The notes below the pieces were generated by a model that saw only the letters and a program-made list of their open reading frames with translations, had not been told where the DNA came from and searched no databases. From Streptomyces sp. PR69 (lineage in GTDB: Bacteria > Actinomycetota > Actinomycetes > Streptomycetales > Streptomycetaceae), in assembly GCF_026420845.1 (NCBI RefSeq), contig NZ_JAOWCB010000014.1:1-64000 (forward strand): a stretch of DNA of 64,000 bases, in the 5' to 3' direction. A program made the position numbers and the translations under genes. Within the stretch, counting starts at the first letter, position 1. The number at the start of each line of letters is the position of its first letter. Below are positions 31,537 to 40,917 of this stretch, in pieces.

Positions 31537-34021
31537 GGAGGCGTACGGCGCCTCTCTTGTGGAGCGGGTCGTTGCCGTTGCCGCACTTGGGGGACTGGAT
31601 GCAGGAAGGGCAGCCCGCCTCGCACTCGCAGGACGCGATGGCCTCGCGGGTGGCGGTGAGCCAGGCGCGGGCGGTGTGGAAGGCCCGCTCGGCGAAGCCT
31701 GCGCCGCCCGGGTGTCCGTCGTACACGAAGACGGTGGGGAGGAGGGTGTCCGGATGGAGCGGCACGGACACCCCGCCGATGTCCCAGCGGTCGCAGGTGG
31801 CGAAGAGCGGCAGCATGCCGATGGAGGCGTGCTCGGCGGCGTGCAGCGCGCCGCCCAGCTGCTCGGGGCCGACGCGGGCGGCTTCCAGCTGGTCCTCGGT
31901 GACCGTCCACCACACGGCCCGGGTGCGCAGGGTGCGGGGCGGCAGATCGAGCTTGGTCTCCCCGAGCACCTCACCGGTGATGAGCTTGCGGCGGAGGAAG
32001 GAGACGACCTGATTGGTGACCTCCACGGAGCCGAAGCACAGGCGTCCGTCCCCCCAGGGGACTTCCGTGTCGGTTTCGAGGACGGAGATGGAGGTGGTGT
32101 CACGGGCGGTGGTGGAGTACGGAGGGCTGGCCTCCTCGACGAGGGCGACGGCGCTGCTGGGGTCTTCGAGGTCCAGCTGTTTCACCAGGTAGGTGCGGCC
32201 CTGATGGAGGTGGACGGCCCCCTCGTGGACGGTGGAGTGGGCGGCGGAGGCGTCGACCGTGCCCAGCAGCCGGCCCGTGGCCGCCTCCACGATCTGCACC
32301 GGCCGCCCGCCCTCGCCCCGGATGTCGGTGAGATCGGCGGCGCGCTCACGGCGGGTCCAGTACCAGCCCGACGCACGGCGGCGCAGCAGGCCGGCGGCCT
32401 CCAGCTGGGGCAGGAGCTCCGGAACGGACGGGCCGAAGAGTTCGAGGTCGGGTTCGGTCAGCGGGTGCTCGGCGGCGGCCGCGCACAGATGGGGGGCGAG
32501 GACATAGGGATTGTCGGGGTCGAGGACCGTCGACTCCACGGGCTGCCGGAAGAGCGCCTCGGGGTGGTGGACGAGATAGGTGTCCAGCGGATCGTCGCGG
32601 GCGACGAGCACGGCGAGCGCGCCCTCTCCGGAGCGTCCCGCACGGCCTGCCTGCTGCCACAGGGAGGCGCGGGTGCCCGGATAGCCGGCGATGACGACGG
32701 CGTCCAGACCCGAGACGTCGACACCCAGCTCAAGGGCGGTGGTGGCGGCAAGGCCGAGCAGTTCTCCGGAGTGCAGGGCCCGCTCCAGGGCGCGGCGCTC
32801 CTCGGGGAGATAGCCGCCGCGATAGGCGGCGACACGCCGGGGAAGTGAGCGGTCGACCTCGGCCAGACGCTCCTTGGCGATCACAGAGATCAGCTCGGCG
32901 CCGCGCCGGGAGCGTACGAAGGCCACGGTACGCACCCCCTGCACGGTCAGATCGGTGAGCAGGTCGGCGCTCTCGGCGGTGGCGGTGCGGCGGACGGGGG
33001 CGCCCCTCTCTCCGTGGAGCTCGGTCAGCGGCGGCTCCCACAGGGCGAAGACCAGCTCGCCGCGAGGGGAGGCGTCGTCGGCGATTTCCCGCACGGGCAG
33101 TCCGGTGAGGCGTTCCGCGGCCGCGGCCGGTTCCGCGGCGGTGGCGGAGGCGAGGAGGAAGACGGGGTGCGCGCCATAGCGGGCGCACAGCCGGCGTAGC
33201 CGGCGCAGCACCTGGGCGACATGGGAGCCGAAGACGCCCCGGTAGGTATGGCACTCGTCGATGACGACATAGCGCAGGGCGCGCAGGAAGGAGGACCAGC
33301 GGGGGTGGGACGGGAGTATCCCCCGGTGCAGCATGTCGGGGTTGGTGAGGACGTAGTTGGCGTACTGGCGGACCCATTCGCGTTCCTCGACCGGCGTGTC
33401 GCCGTCGTAGACGGCGGGCCGGATCCGGTTGCCCAGGGGCTGTGCCAGCTCCGCCACGGCGCGCCGCTGGTCGGCCGCCAGTGCCTTGGTGGGCGCGAGA
33501 TACAGGGCCGTGGCCCCCCGGCTGCCCGCCCGTCTCCCGCCACCACCCCGTGGGAGCGCTGCGCGCTGCTGGGTTTCCTGAGCCGGCGCCTCTGCTCCGT
33601 CGAGCAGGGCCGAGAGCACGGGGGCGAGGTAGGCCAGCGACTTGCCGGAGGCGGTGCCGGTGGCGATGACGACGGACTCGCCGTCCAGGGCGTGCTCGGC
33701 GGCGGCCGCCTGATGGGCCCAGGGGTGGTCGATGCCGGCCTGCTGAATGGCGTTGATCACTTCGGGGCGGATGCGGTGCGGCCAGAGGGCATGCCGGCCC
33801 GGCCTCGGGGGCAAGTGCTCCGTATGAGTGATGCGCGCAGCCCGGCCCGCGCCCGCGGCGAGGCGGTCGAGGACCGCATGGGGGGAGGGGCGGGTCTCCC
33901 GGCTCTCGGGTGGTCGTCTGGGACGCGGATTCCTGGCCATCGGCACCGAGTGTGTCACCGGCATGACGGACAATGGGCCCAAGGCGTCGTGCATGGCTGC
34001 TGGTAAGTGATTGAATGCCAT
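31427..34021 (-). CDS. DEAD/DEAH-box helicase with DUF1998 domain (MrfA/YprA-like)
   Basis: This 864-residue superfamily 2 helicase has Walker A ATGTASGKS, the DECH box VVIDECHTYRGVFGSH, motif III SATAA, and motif VI QQAGRAGR. It ends in a DUF1998 (MZB) domain whose cysteines are visible in CECEAGCPSCIQSPKCGNGN. In B. subtilis the homologue MrfA (YprA) acts in mitomycin C lesion repair with an exonuclease partner. Here the gene sits between tad and bldG, as in other actinobacteria. I chose ATG 34019-34021 (MAFNHLPAAM); upstream codons would run into the bldG promoter region. A disordered repeat-encoded tail (HPQAPQDPSAPKDSSAPQ) overlaps the convergent tad gene. Confidence 0.92.
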   Translation of the reverse strand: MAFNHLPAAMHDALGPLSVMPVTHSVPMARNPRPRRPPESRETRPSPHAVLDRLAAGAGRAARITHTEHLPPRPGRHALWPHRIRPEVINAIQQAGIDHPWAHQAAAAEHALDGESVVIATGTASGKSLAYLAPVLSALLDGAEAPAQETQQRAALPRGGGGRRAGSRGATALYLAPTKALAADQRRAVAELAQPLGNRIRPAVYDGDTPVEEREWVRQYANYVLTNPDMLHRGILPSHPRWSSFLRALRYVVIDECHTYRGVFGSHVAQVLRRLRRLCARYGAHPVFLLASATAAEPAAAAERLTGLPVREIADDASPRGELVFALWEPPLTELHGERGAPVRRTATAESADLLTDLTVQGVRTVAFVRSRRGAELISVIAKERLAEVDRSLPRRVAAYRGGYLPEERRALERALHSGELLGLAATTALELGVDVSGLDAVVIAGYPGTRASLWQQAGRAGRSGEGALAVLVARDDPLDTYLVHHPEALFRQPVESTVLDPDNPYVLAPHLCAAAAEHPLTEPDLELFGPSVPELLPQLEAAGLLRRRASGWYWTRRERAADLTDIRGEGGRPVQIVEAATGRLLGTVDASAAHSTVHEGAVHLHQGRTYLVKQLDLEDPSSAVALVEEASPPYSTTARDTTSISVLETDTEVPWGDGRLCFGSVEVTNQVVSFLRRKLITGEVLGETKLDLPPRTLRTRAVWWTVTEDQLEAARVGPEQLGGALHAAEHASIGMLPLFATCDRWDIGGVSVPLHPDTLLPTVFVYDGHPGGAGFAERAFHTARAWLTATREAIASCECEAGCPSCIQSPKCGNGNDPLHKRGAVRLLTELLRHAPLEAQHPQAPQDPSAPKDSSAPQDPPAP

Positions 34022-34100
34022 CGCGGCTGGCGACCGTCCTCCGGCTCCGCCGGGGAGACCTGCGGGGGCGGCCGCTCGATAGCAAGGTGCTGGAGGATCC

Positions 34101-34454
34101 GTGGACCTGTCCCTGTCGACTCGCACTGTGACCGGCCGAGGCGGCGACCGTACGGTCGTCGAGGTCGGTGGCGAGATTGATGTGTATACCGCGCCCAAGC
34201 TGCGCGAGCAGTTGGTCGAGTTGGTGAACGACGGCAGTTACCACCTGGTCGTCGACATGGAGGGCGTGGATTTCCTCGACTCCACCGGCCTCGGTGTGCT
34301 CGTGGGCGGACTGAAGCGTGTGCGCGCCCATGAGGGCTCGCTGCGCCTGGTCTGCAAGCAGGAGCGCATTCTCAAGATCTTCCGGATCACGGGCCTGACC
34401 AAGGTGTTCCCGATTCACAACTCGGTCGAGGAGGCCGTGGAGGCCACCGACTGA
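34101..34454 (+). CDS. bldG: Anti-sigma factor antagonist BldG
   Basis: This STAS-domain protein of the SpoIIAA type is required for aerial hyphae and antibiotic production in Streptomyces. It is phosphorylated by anti-sigma kinases; the target serine is in [16 protein letters not shown] (Ser61 here, Ser57 in S. coelicolor). The 117-residue chain carries a four-residue insertion (GRGG, residues 12-15) relative to the S. coelicolor protein as I remember it, which accounts for the shift. GTG 34101 has GGAGGA 4 nt upstream. The next gene encodes its presumed kinase/anti-sigma partner. Confidence 0.96.
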   Translation: MDLSLSTRTVTGRGGDRTVVEVGGEIDVYTAPKLREQLVELVNDGSYHLVVDMEGVDFLDSTGLGVLVGGLKRVRAHEGSLRLVCKQERILKIFRITGLTKVFPIHNSVEEAVEATD

Positions 34455-34571
34455 TGGCCCGGTCGGCTGACGCCGGGACACGACCGGCCGAAGCCGGGAG
34501 AAGGAAGTTGAGGGCACCGGGCAGCCAGCCCGGGGCCCGGTGAGCACGCTCGAACGTTCGAGGGGGATCGC

Positions 34572-35012
34572 ATGGCCACCGTTGAGCTCCGCTTCAGCGC
34601 TCAGCCCGAGCATGTCAGGACCGCCCGTCTGGTGGCGGCCGCTGTCGCGCGCCGGGCGGGTGTCGACGAGGCAGTGCTGGACGAGGTGCGCCTCGCGGTC
34701 GGAGAGGCATGCAGCCGCGCGGTGGGGCTGCACCGCAGCCATGGCATCGCGGCGCCCGTCAGGGTGATGCTGACCGAGGAGGAGAAGTCATTCTCCATCG
34801 AGGTCGGCGATGAGGTCCCCGGCTCGGGCCGCGGTGCGGCCGTCGGCGGGGTCGAGGGCGCGGAGCCGGAAGCAGAGGGCGACGGGGCCGACGACCAGAT
34901 GGGGCTCGCTGTCATCAGCGGCCTCGTCGACGATGTGGAGGTCTCCTCCGACGACGACGGCGGAGTGATCCGGATGAGCTGGCCGGCCAATCCGGCCAGT
35001 GCTGGCTCCTGA
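34572..35012 (+). CDS. RsbW/SpoIIAB-like anti-sigma factor kinase, BldG partner
   Basis: This 146-residue ATP-binding protein of the GHKL anti-sigma kinase family lies 117 nt downstream of bldG and is co-transcribed with it in S. coelicolor (orf3). The N-box helix VLDEVRLAVGEACSRAVGLH is clear (Glu and the following Ala/Cys), while the glycine-rich ATP lid is reduced (MGLAVISGLVDDVEV). An acidic Gly/Glu insertion (about residues 88-110) separates the two, so the ATP site may be modified. It should bind BldG and a sigma factor not in this window. GAGGGGGA precedes ATG 34572. Confidence 0.87.
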   Translation: MATVELRFSAQPEHVRTARLVAAAVARRAGVDEAVLDEVRLAVGEACSRAVGLHRSHGIAAPVRVMLTEEEKSFSIEVGDEVPGSGRGAAVGGVEGAEPEAEGDGADDQMGLAVISGLVDDVEVSSDDDGGVIRMSWPANPASAGS

Positions 35013-35096
35013 CTCGCCGCCCGGCGCGCCCGGAGCCGACTTGGAGCCGGCCGTTCGCACGGTCAGCGCCGCTTGCGTCACACTGGTTGTTTCCTT

Positions 35097-35134
35097 GCGA
35101 AGAGGCCCTGTTCAGCAGGGCCTCTTCGCATTTT
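35097..35134 (+). terminator. Strong intrinsic terminator after the bldG operon
   Basis: A perfect 14-bp stem, GCGAAGAGGCCCTG (35097-35110) with CAGGGCCTCTTCGC (35116-35129), has a 5-nt loop and is followed by ATTTT. It is one of the few classical rho-independent terminators with a T run in this window. Confidence 0.92.
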
Positions 35135-35271
35135 CCAGATCATCGATCAAGCGTCAATGCCTTTGCCCCATTACCGCTTTCGGGGGTAGTTCCGGGGCGC
35201 GATCAATTGCTGAGTAGCCAGTCAAGGTCAATTCCATTTGCCGCGCCCTGTTTTGATCAGGTTCCGCTCCC

Positions 35272-35277
35272 TAGAAT
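35272..35277 (+). promoter_or_regulatory. -10 element upstream of hppA
   Basis: TAGAAT fits the -10 consensus, 38 nt before the hppA ATG and separate from the AAGGAGG ribosome-binding site. No clear -35 box is present at standard spacing. Confidence 0.5.
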
Positions 35278-35315
35278 CCGTCCACATCTTGAGCTCTGAA
35301 CGTCAAGGAGGACGA

Positions 35316-37730
35316 ATGGCGGGGCTCTCCAACCCGGCACTGATCGATCAACCCACTTCCCTCGCGGCCGCGGTCCTGACCGATGACAATCGGATGATCG
35401 TCATTGTGATCGCGGCGGTCGCCGTGGCGGCTCTGTTCGTCGCGCAGCTGCTCGTGCGCCAGGTGCTCGCCGCAGGCGAAGGCACCGATTCCATGAAGAA
35501 GATCGCGGCAGCCGTGCAGGAAGGAGCGAATGCCTATCTGGCACGGCAGTTGCGCACACTCGGCATCTTCGCCGTCGTCGTGTTCTTCCTGCTGATGCTG
35601 CTGCCCGCGGACAACTGGTCGCAAAGAGCGGGACGTTCGGTGTTCTTCCTGGTGGGCGCGCTCTTCTCGGCCGCCACCGGATACATCGGCATGCGGCTTG
35701 CCGTACGCAGCAATGTGCGTGTGGCCGCGGCCGCGCGAGAGGCGACCCCCGGCGAGGGCGAGCCGGAAAAGGATCTGACGTCCGTCGCGCACAAGGCCAT
35801 GAAGATTGCGTTCCGCACGGGAGGCGTGGTCGGCATGTTCACGGTGGGCCTCGGCCTGCTGGGCGCCGCCTGCGTGGTCCTCGTCTACGCGGCCGACGCA
35901 CCCAAGGTGCTCGAAGGCTTCGGTCTGGGCGCGGCGCTGATCGCCATGTTCATGCGAGTCGGCGGCGGCATCTTCACCAAAGCCGCGGACGTCGGCGCCG
36001 ACCTCGTCGGCAAGGTCGAACAAGGCATCCCCGAGGACGATCCGCGCAACGCCGCCACCATCGCCGACAACGTGGGCGACAACGTCGGCGACTGCGCGGG
36101 CATGGCCGCCGACCTCTTCGAGTCGTACGCCGTCACCCTCGTGGCGGCCCTGATCCTCGGCAAGGCCGCCTTCGGCGACGCCGGACTCGCCTTTCCGCTG
36201 ATCGTCCCGGCGATCGGCGTGGTCACCGCGATGATCGGCATCTTCGCGGTCGCCCCGCGGCGCGCCGACCGCAGCGGGATGACCGCCATCAACCGCGGCT
36301 TCTTCATCTCCGCGGCGATCTCGCTCGTGCTGGTGGCAGCAGCGGTCTTCATCTATCTGCCCTCCTCGTACGCGGAGTTGGCCGGTGTGACCGAGGCCGC
36401 CATCACCGCGCACGACGGAGACCCGCGCGTCCTGGCGCTCGTCGCCGTCGCGATCGGCATTGTGCTGGCTGCCCTGATCCAGCAGCTGACCGGCTACTTC
36501 ACCGAGACCAACCGCCGTCCCGTGCGGGACATCGGCAAGACCTCGCTGACCGGGCCCGCCACCGTGATCCTCGCCGGCATCTCCATCGGACTGGAGTCGG
36601 CCGTCTACACCGCGCTGCTGATCGGCCTCAGCGTGTACGGCGCGTTCCTGCTCGGCGGTACGTCGATCATGCTCGCGCTCTTCGCGGTGGCACTCGCCGG
36701 CACCGGGCTGCTCACCACGGTCGGCGTCATCGTCGCCATGGACACCTTCGGGCCCGTCGCCGACAACGCCCAGGGAATCGCCGAGATGTCGGGCGACGTC
36801 AAGGGCGCAGGCGCCCAGGTCCTCACCGACCTCGACGCCGTCGGCAACACCACCAAGGCCATCACCAAGGGCATCGCCATCGCCACGGCGGTGCTGGCCG
36901 CGGCCGCGCTGTTCGGCTCGTACCGCGACGCCATCGCCACGGCGGCGGCGGAAGTCGGCGAGACCCTCGGCGAGGGCGCTCCGGTGAATCTGGTGATGGA
37001 CATCTCGCAGCCCAACAACCTGGTCGGCCTGATCCTCGGCGCGGCCGTGGTCTTCCTCTTCTCCGGTCTCGCCATCAACGCGGTGTCCCGGTCGGCGGGG
37101 GCCGTGGTCTTCGAGGTGCGGCGGCAGTTCCGCGAGCACCCGGGGATCATGGACTACTCGGAGAAGCCCGAGTACGGGCGGGTCGTCGACATCTGCACCA
37201 AGGACGCCCTGCGCGAGCTGGCCACTCCCGGACTGCTCGCCGTGATGACCCCCATCGCGGTCGGCTTCTCCCTGGGCGTCGGCGCCCTCGGGGCGTTCCT
37301 CGCCGGAGCCATCGGCGCGGGCACCCTGATGGCGGTCTTCCTCGCCAACTCCGGTGGCGCCTGGGACAACGCCAAGAAGCTCGTCGAGGATGGCCATCAC
37401 GGCGGCAAGGGCAGCGAGGCGCATGCGGCGACCGTCATCGGCGACACCGTGGGCGACCCGTTCAAGGACACGGCGGGTCCCGCGATCAACCCGCTGCTGA
37501 AGGTGATGAACCTGGTGGCGCTGCTGATCGCGCCCGCGGTGATCCAGTTCAGCTACGGCGACGACGCCAGCCCGGCGGTGCGCGCCCTGGTCGCGGTGCT
37601 GGCGATCGGCATCATCGTCGGGGCGGTGTACGCATCCAAGCGGCGCGGCATCGCCGTGGGCGACGAGGGCGAGGGCGGCGACGCGTCGGAGCGGAACGCG
37701 AAGTCGCCCGATCCCGCGGTGGTTTCCTAG
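35316..37730 (+). CDS. hppA: Membrane-bound proton-translocating pyrophosphatase
   Basis: This 804-residue integral membrane enzyme couples pyrophosphate hydrolysis to proton export, with about sixteen membrane segments. The PPi-binding loop DVGADLVGKVEQGIPEDDPRN is at about residue 225, with further acidic motifs NVGDNVGDCAGMAADLFESY and DTVGDPFKDTAGPAINPL. The segment GNTTKAITKG (about residue 510) has lysine at the position that distinguishes K+-independent from K+-dependent enzymes, so this is the K+-independent type. AAGGAGG lies just upstream of ATG 35316. It is bounded by two strong terminators, so it is monocistronic. Confidence 0.96.
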   Translation: MAGLSNPALIDQPTSLAAAVLTDDNRMIVIVIAAVAVAALFVAQLLVRQVLAAGEGTDSMKKIAAAVQEGANAYLARQLRTLGIFAVVVFFLLMLLPADNWSQRAGRSVFFLVGALFSAATGYIGMRLAVRSNVRVAAAAREATPGEGEPEKDLTSVAHKAMKIAFRTGGVVGMFTVGLGLLGAACVVLVYAADAPKVLEGFGLGAALIAMFMRVGGGIFTKAADVGADLVGKVEQGIPEDDPRNAATIADNVGDNVGDCAGMAADLFESYAVTLVAALILGKAAFGDAGLAFPLIVPAIGVVTAMIGIFAVAPRRADRSGMTAINRGFFISAAISLVLVAAAVFIYLPSSYAELAGVTEAAITAHDGDPRVLALVAVAIGIVLAALIQQLTGYFTETNRRPVRDIGKTSLTGPATVILAGISIGLESAVYTALLIGLSVYGAFLLGGTSIMLALFAVALAGTGLLTTVGVIVAMDTFGPVADNAQGIAEMSGDVKGAGAQVLTDLDAVGNTTKAITKGIAIATAVLAAAALFGSYRDAIATAAAEVGETLGEGAPVNLVMDISQPNNLVGLILGAAVVFLFSGLAINAVSRSAGAVVFEVRRQFREHPGIMDYSEKPEYGRVVDICTKDALRELATPGLLAVMTPIAVGFSLGVGALGAFLAGAIGAGTLMAVFLANSGGAWDNAKKLVEDGHHGGKGSEAHAATVIGDTVGDPFKDTAGPAINPLLKVMNLVALLIAPAVIQFSYGDDASPAVRALVAVLAIGIIVGAVYASKRRGIAVGDEGEGGDASERNAKSPDPAVVS

Positions 37731-37769
37731 CCGCGGCGGCACAACCCGGCTGACACGCCGGTGCGAAGA

Positions 37770-37812
37770 GCGGGTGGACGGCGCATTTGTCAGGCGCCGT
37801 CCACCCGCTTGT
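37770..37812 (+). terminator. Terminator of hppA
   Basis: A perfect 15-bp stem (37770-37784 with 37794-37808) has a 9-nt loop, and TTGT follows. It lies 39 nt after the hppA stop. Confidence 0.87.
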
Positions 37813-37984
37813 GTCTGTCTGCCGCCTGTCTCTGCTTCTGCCTGTCTCTGCCTTCGTGAGCCTCGTCTCGCATCACGCTGGTGCAAATGGCTGCAATAGC
37901 CTATGAATCGGGTGCACGACACGCGTTTGTCGCCCACTTGGCGTGTATGTTCCGGGGCCGAGAGCCTTGGAAGGGACCAATCCG

Positions 37985-38686
37985 GTGAACAAGAAGCTTG
38001 CGGCCGCACTGTCCAGCGGTGCGGTACTCGTACTCGCACTGTCGGGCTGCGGTGACGACGACGGCGACGAGAAGGTGAACGCCTGGGCCAAGACCTTCTG
38101 CGACCAGGCACAGCCGCAGTTCGAGAAGCACAGCGCCGCCCACCAGAAGATCATCTCGACCGCCGCCGACGGACAGCCGGCCGACATCAAGAAGGCCGAC
38201 TCGGAGGCGTTCCAGGACATCGCCGAGGCCGACCAGGCTCTCGCCGACGCCATCAGCGAGGCGGGCGTGCCGCCGGTGGAGAACGGCGAACAGCTCCAGC
38301 AGGACTCCATCAGGGAGCTCGAAGCCGCATCCAAGGCCTACCAGGACCTGAAGAAGCAGGTCGACGCTCTCGACGCGAGCAACCAGCAGCAGTTCGCGGA
38401 CGGTCTGCAGGACGTCGCCGAGGGCCTGGGCAAGATCGAGAACATGGACCAGGACGCGCTGGAGAAGCTGCGTTCCGGGGAGCTGGGCACCGCGATGGCG
38501 AAGCAGCCCGGCTGTCAGTCGACCGAGACGCCCAGCCCGGCGGGGGGCGCCGACGGAGCCGACGGAGCGGACTCGGCGGAGTCGCCCGAGGCGTCCGCCC
38601 CGTCGTCCTCGCCCCCTTCTGCGTCGTCGTCCGCTTCGTCCGCGTCCGCTTCTGCATCTGAGTCCTCGTCTGGGGCCGATTCCTGA
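37985..38686 (+). CDS. Small secreted lipoprotein with Ser-rich tail
   Basis: The lipoprotein signal MNKKLAAALSSGAVLVLALSGC (lipobox LSGC, Cys22) precedes a helical domain of about 140 residues (KVNAWAKTFCDQAQPQFEKHS ... AMAKQPGC) with two cysteines bracketing it, which probably form a disulfide. The last 60 residues are a low-complexity Gly/Ala/Asp then Ser/Ala tail, likely disordered. GTG 37985 has GGAAGGGA about 8 nt upstream. The domain resembles actinobacterial small secreted proteins of unknown function; no enzyme motif is visible. Confidence 0.85.
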   Translation: MNKKLAAALSSGAVLVLALSGCGDDDGDEKVNAWAKTFCDQAQPQFEKHSAAHQKIISTAADGQPADIKKADSEAFQDIAEADQALADAISEAGVPPVENGEQLQQDSIRELEAASKAYQDLKKQVDALDASNQQQFADGLQDVAEGLGKIENMDQDALEKLRSGELGTAMAKQPGCQSTETPSPAGGADGADGADSAESPEASAPSSSPPSASSSASSASASASESSSGADS

Positions 38687-38763
38687 CCCGTGTCTGATGC
38701 CGTGTGACGGCCCGGCACCCGCACAGCGGGCCGGGTCGTGCGGCGATTGTCAGTGGCGGCGAC

Positions 38764-38776
38764 CACAATGGGTCAG
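38764..38776 (+). promoter_or_regulatory. -10 element for leaderless methyltransferase transcript
   Basis: CACAAT (38764-38769) lies 7 nt before the GTG at 38777, and a TTGTCA sequence about 12 nt further up may serve as a -35. No ribosome-binding site is present. The promoter position makes GTG 38777 preferable to the ATG at 38768, which overlaps the -10. Confidence 0.5.
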
Positions 38777-40381
38777 GTGAGTACGACCACCCCTGCCGAC
38801 GGCCTTCCCCTGTCCGCCTCCCTCTCCGACGACTCCGACGCCTCAGGCGCCTCCGCGGGCTCCGCGCTCCGGCTCCGCGAGGCGCTCCTCGACGCGGCCT
38901 TCACCGCCGACGGGCTGCTCGATCTGCTCGGCGCCCCCGCCTATGCCGCGCTCGCCCGCAGCGAAACCGTGCCCGCCCTGCGCGCCACCCGCGGGGACAG
39001 CGCTCTCGACACGCTCGTACGGCTGTTTTTGCTCCAGCGCCCTGTGGCCGCCGACCGCGCCCGCGCCGCCCTGCCCCTGGAGGAGTGCCTCGCCGACGGG
39101 TGGCTCATCGAGGACGGCGAGCAGGTCCGCGCCACCGTGGACGTACGGCCGTACGGGGGGCCGGAGGGACAGGACTGGTTCGTCGTCTCCGACCTCGGGT
39201 GCTCGGTCGGCGGGGCGGGCGGCGCGAGCGGCAAGGGCGAGGGGGTGGTGCTCGGCGTGGGCGGGGCGTCCACCACACTCGCCGGGATCACCGTGCGCAC
39301 TCCTGTCGGCTCCGCGCTCGACCTCGGCACCGGCTCCGGCATCCAGGCGCTGCATGCCGCCCAGCACGCCACCCGGGTGACCGCCACGGATCTGAATCCC
39401 CGCGCCCTGCACTTCGCTCGGCTCACCCTCGCCCTCTCCGGCGCCCGGCCGGCCGATCTGCGTGAAGGGTCGCTCTTCGAGCCGGTCGAGGACGAGACCT
39501 ACGACCTGATCGTGTCGAACCCGCCGTTCGTGATCTCTCCCGGTGCGCGGCTGACGTATCGGGACGGCGGCATGGGCGGCGACGATCTGTGCCGCACGCT
39601 CGTCCAGCAGGCGGGGGACCGGCTGAACGACGGCGGATTCGCCCAGTTCCTCGCCAACTGGCAGCACGTGGAGGGCGAGGACTGGCAGGAGCGGCTGCGC
39701 TCGTGGGTGCCGAGCGGCTGCGACGCGTGGATCGTCCAGCGCGAGGTGCAGGACGTGACGCAGTACGCCGAGCTGTGGCTGCGTGACAGCGGCGACCACC
39801 ACGGCGACCCGGAGAGGTATGCGGCGCGGTACGAGGAGTGGCTGGACGAGTTCGAGGCGCGGGGGGCCAAGGCCGTCGGCTTTGGCTGGATCACGCTGCG
39901 GAAGTCGCACGCCGAGCGTCCGTCGATCGTGATCGAGGAGTGGCCGCACCCGGTCGAGCAGCCGCTCGGCGAGGTCGTCCGCGCTCACTTCGACCGCGCG
40001 GACTATCTGCGGACGCACGATGACGCCGCCCTGCTCGCCGACCGCTTCAGGCTGGCGGCGGAAGTGGTCCAGGAGCAGGTCGGCATGCCGGGCGCCGAGG
40101 ACCCCGAGCATGTGGTGCTGCGGCAGAACAGGGGCATGCGCCGGGCGACCAGGGTCGACACGGTGGGCGCCGGCTTCGCGGGCGTCTGCGACGGCACCCT
40201 GAGCGCCGGCCGGATCCTGGATGCGATCGCCCAGCTCATCGACGAGGACCCCGTGGTGCTGCGCGACCGGACGCCCCTGGCGCTGCGCCGGCTGATCGAG
40301 GAAGGGTTCCTGGAGCCGGTGGGCGGCGAAGCGGGGCGGGTGGGCGGCGAATCGGGAGAGGAGCCTGCGATGGGGACATAG
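38777..40381 (+). CDS. SAM-dependent methyltransferase (DUF7059 N-terminal domain)
   Basis: The 534-residue protein has an N-terminal winged-helix-like DUF7059 domain (REALLDAAFTADGLLDLLGAPAYAALARSE ... VRLFLLQRPV) and a central Rossmann methyltransferase domain. SAM-binding motif I is ALDLGTGSGIQALHA and the catalytic motif is SNPPF (LIVSNPPFVIS), as in N5-glutamine and N6-adenine methyltransferases (PrmC/HemK-like). A C-terminal helical extension of about 130 residues follows. Whether the substrate is protein or nucleic acid is unknown. GTG 38777 is chosen on the leaderless-promoter evidence. Confidence 0.82.
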   Translation: MSTTTPADGLPLSASLSDDSDASGASAGSALRLREALLDAAFTADGLLDLLGAPAYAALARSETVPALRATRGDSALDTLVRLFLLQRPVAADRARAALPLEECLADGWLIEDGEQVRATVDVRPYGGPEGQDWFVVSDLGCSVGGAGGASGKGEGVVLGVGGASTTLAGITVRTPVGSALDLGTGSGIQALHAAQHATRVTATDLNPRALHFARLTLALSGARPADLREGSLFEPVEDETYDLIVSNPPFVISPGARLTYRDGGMGGDDLCRTLVQQAGDRLNDGGFAQFLANWQHVEGEDWQERLRSWVPSGCDAWIVQREVQDVTQYAELWLRDSGDHHGDPERYAARYEEWLDEFEARGAKAVGFGWITLRKSHAERPSIVIEEWPHPVEQPLGEVVRAHFDRADYLRTHDDAALLADRFRLAAEVVQEQVGMPGAEDPEHVVLRQNRGMRRATRVDTVGAGFAGVCDGTLSAGRILDAIAQLIDEDPVVLRDRTPLALRRLIEEGFLEPVGGEAGRVGGESGEEPAMGT

Positions 40382-40719
40382 CCCTTTATACGTGGGACCT
40401 CGGCGCGACAAGGGAGAAATCGGCCAATGCCCGGCTTCCGCCTCTGCTTCCAGGGCTGCCTGCCCCGGGCTCCCCTGCGCCGGCTACCCCCGGGCTCCCC
40501 GCACCGGAGCGCTCACTGCCCCCCGGCTCCCGCCCTGAGAGCTCGCGGCGAGCTTCGGCTCCGGGCCCCGAGCCCGCGGCTCCGGACGCCCGGTGACGCC
40601 GGGCGGGTGAACCGGCGGGTCGTTCACCTGGAATTCGCGCCGAAGACGTTCGGAGGTGTCAGCCTCAAGCACCAGGGACCAGGCAGGGCGCGCAGGGACC
40701 AGGCGGGAGAGACAGGCAT
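40382..40719. other. Gene-free interval before the small membrane protein
   Basis: This is about 340 bp of G+C-rich spacer. Short frames exist but show no codon bias, start signals or recognisable similarity. Several GGGAGCCCGGGG-like inverted segments could form weak hairpins; I see no clear promoter or terminator. Confidence 0.5.
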
Positions 40720-40917
40720 ATGGAGAGCGGGCCGGCGATCTTCGCGGGGACGGCGTTCGCGCTGTTCGGAGCCGCGCTGCTGGTGTGGACCGGAGCGCGT
40801 CTGGCGCACCGGGCGCCCGTGGCCCATGGAGTGAGCCCTGCCACGGCCGCGGCCCTCACCGCTCTCTTCGGAGCGGCCTTCCTCGCGCTGGGCGTGTGGT
40901 GCTTCGCCCGTGTATGA
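40720..40917 (+). CDS. Small two-helix membrane protein
   Basis: The 65-residue protein begins MESGPAIFAGTAFALFGAALLVWTGARL and consists of two hydrophobic helices (about residues 5-25 and 43-63) joined by a polar loop (AHRAPVAHGVSP). GGGAGAGA lies 8 nt before the ATG. Codon bias is strongly Streptomyces-like, which supports a real gene. Function is unknown; similar hairpin proteins precede topA in Streptomyces as I recall. Confidence 0.7.
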   Translation: MESGPAIFAGTAFALFGAALLVWTGARLAHRAPVAHGVSPATAAALTALFGAAFLALGVWCFARV

